DNA of 64,000 nucleotides from Flavobacteriales bacterium UBA7612. GTDB taxonomy: Bacteria; Bacteroidota; Bacteroidia; Flavobacteriales; Weeksellaceae. The stretch is from positions 1 through 64,000 of the forward strand of contig DLJQ01000021.1 in assembly GCA_002484335.1 (NCBI GenBank), given 5' to 3'. The notes under the pieces are model-generated. The model was given only the letters and a program-made list of their open reading frames with translations. It did not search any database and was not told the origin of the DNA. This document shows positions 62,928 to 64,000 of the stretch, piece by piece. The translations under genes were made by a program, and so were the position numbers. Each line of letters opens with the position of its first letter. Position 1 is the first letter of the stretch.

Positions 62928-63935
62928 TTATATTTTTTGTTTCTGATTAAATGAATATATCAAATAAAAGAAAAATGGTAAAATAAATATTGAACCAAGT
63001 AATAATGCCCAAGCCAACATATTAATAGCTCCTTGCCCTCCATTATTATCAATTAATGATAATGTTGAACCATCAGAAAAATACAATAAGTTTGGATAAT
63101 GAGAATATGAGGCAGCAAATAAAATCATTACAACAATTAATGCCGCATATACTTTTATATAATTATCTTTTTTCTGATTAAGTGAAACTAACAACAATAC
63201 AATTGATAATGTTGCTAATGTCACTGCTATATATCCATAAATTTGATCTGTAATCCAATCAAAAAGCGGAATTCCTTTCCATAAGGACACTCCAAACACA
63301 ATTGCACCTGCAGCAAAAATAGCAACTGTATAAATTTTTGCTCTTCTTCTTAATTTTACTCTATCTTCTTCTTCGTTTACAGTTTGTATTGAATAAGCAG
63401 ATGCTAAAAAAGCACAAATAGTTGTTGTAAATAATCCGACTGATAAATTAAACCATGTTAACCAAGAAAATATATATGCATCTTGAAAACCTATTGCATT
63501 ATTATCTATACTTCCAGATACAATAGCACCAGCAATTATTCCTAAAAAGAAAGGAGTTACTATACTAGAATAAGTAAAAATAACATCATATAGATTATGC
63601 CACTTATCGTTAATTACATCATAATTTCTAAATGTAAAAGATGTTCCTCTAGCTATAATTCCTAATAACATAATAACTAATGGTATATGTAAATAGTTAG
63701 AAACATCAGCATATATTACAGGAAAACCTACAAATAGCACAACAATAGCAATAATTAACCACATATGATTCGCTTCCCAAATAGGACCTATCGAATTATA
63801 CATAATTGTTTTGGTTCTACTTTTATATTTTTTACTAGAAAATAATTCAACTATTCCTGCTCCAAAATCTGCTCCTCCAAAAATTAAATATAAACAGATT
63901 GAAACCCATAAAAAGGCTATTACTACGTAAATCAT
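62928..63935 (-). CDS. cydB: Cytochrome bd ubiquinol oxidase subunit II
   Basis: Subunit of the high-affinity terminal quinol oxidase, 335 aa with about eight to nine membrane helices. The N terminus has the family pattern FGGADFGAG, then NSIGPIWEANHMWLI, ARGTSFTFRNY and a final short tail. CydB stabilises the haem groups of CydA. It follows cydA with a 3-nt gap and ends before a shared terminator, so cydAB is one operon. Confidence 0.95.
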   Translation of the reverse strand: MIYVVIAFLWVSICLYLIFGGADFGAGIVELFSSKKYKSRTKTIMYNSIGPIWEANHMWLIIAIVVLFVGFPVIYADVSNYLHIPLVIMLLGIIARGTSFTFRNYDVINDKWHNLYDVIFTYSSIVTPFFLGIIAGAIVSGSIDNNAIGFQDAYIFSWLTWFNLSVGLFTTTICAFLASAYSIQTVNEEEDRVKLRRRAKIYTVAIFAAGAIVFGVSLWKGIPLFDWITDQIYGYIAVTLATLSIVLLLVSLNQKKDNYIKVYAALIVVMILFAASYSHYPNLLYFSDGSTLSLIDNNGGQGAINMLAWALLLGSIFILPFFFYLIYSFNQKQKI

Positions 63936-63938
63936 AAT

Positions 63939-64000
63939 CTAATGTTTTTCTGATTTATAATTAGGATCTTCTGGATCATATAATTTGGCAACCATTTGTA
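63939..64000 (-). CDS. cydA: C-terminal end of cytochrome bd subunit I (partial)
   Basis: The last 19 codons in the window read MVAKLYDPEDPNYKSEKH and TAG, three bases before the cydB start. Position directly upstream of cydB and the acidic tail fit CydA; the rest of the gene lies beyond the window. Confidence 0.65.
   Translation of the reverse strand, partial: QMVAKLYDPEDPNYKSEKH

Noticed and set aside
1..64000. CRISPR array, prophage, transposase or secretion-system cluster
   Set aside because: No regularly spaced repeats, phage structural genes, transposases or Cas-like proteins were seen. Repeats found are single or two-copy elements.

Overview
The window looks like chromosome from a low-GC member of the Flavobacteriia (Bacteroidota), most likely Weeksellaceae (Empedobacter/Chryseobacterium relatives). 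The evidence is the very AT-rich DNA, SusC/SusD and S46 peptidase genes, DUF3857, DUF5686 and DUF4836 family proteins, a DksA-type protein with a degenerate zinc finger, Bacteroidetes-type promoters (TTG, a 16-22 nt spacer, then TAnnTTTG), and tRNAs without an encoded CCA. The genus is an inference from family content, not from a marker gene.

Layout. 1-4100: end of a tRNA and two DUF3857/transglutaminase-like envelope proteins. 4.1-8.6 kb: ileS, a dksA-like gene and lspA in one operon. 8.8-12.2 kb: lipoprotein, ABC ATPase and FtsX-like permease, a compact uncharacterised exporter-type operon. 12.3-18.7 kb: a small outer membrane barrel, a large DUF2723 (TMEM260-like) membrane protein, and guaB. 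18.8-24.8 kb: a SusCD pair, rnhB and an NlpE-like lipoprotein. 24.9-26.4 kb: a scar where a 5'-truncated Tet-type MFS gene is joined to a 3'-truncated gene, next to tRNA-Ser(TGA). 26.6-43.6 kb: mostly housekeeping and envelope genes (S46 peptidase, rpoN, asnS, DUF5686 barrel, a membrane-anchored GNAT, kbl, an AraJ-like MFS, an AddB-like nuclease, a glutamate/dicarboxylate symporter). 43.6-59.7 kb: an accessory block with an MFS pump, a TPR-sensor kinase with its response regulator, and a series of poorly known secreted or repeat-rich proteins (WG/Sel1, LRR, SMI1-like). 59.8-64 kb: HxlR regulator, membrane metallophosphoesterase, a COG0523 metallochaperone, cydB and the end of cydA.

How the genes work together. 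ileS, asnS, the dksA-like gene, rpoN, guaB and rnhB are core information and nucleotide genes. lspA matures the many lipoproteins predicted here (DUF4836, SusD, NlpE-like, MORN and several accessory ones). SusCD, the S46 peptidase and the symporter fit a peptide- and amino-acid-using lifestyle. cydAB gives high-affinity respiration.

The most interesting non-coding signal is a short motif close to CACTGATTATAGGGA, 36-59 nt upstream of the start codon of six otherwise unrelated accessory genes between 45 and 59.8 kb. It is always on the sense strand of the gene and suggests a shared, apparently unnamed regulatory element. The block also holds two copies of a dispersed repeat and a truncated DUF4274-like gene. 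All assignments come from reading the sequence and from memory of the families; no database search was run.
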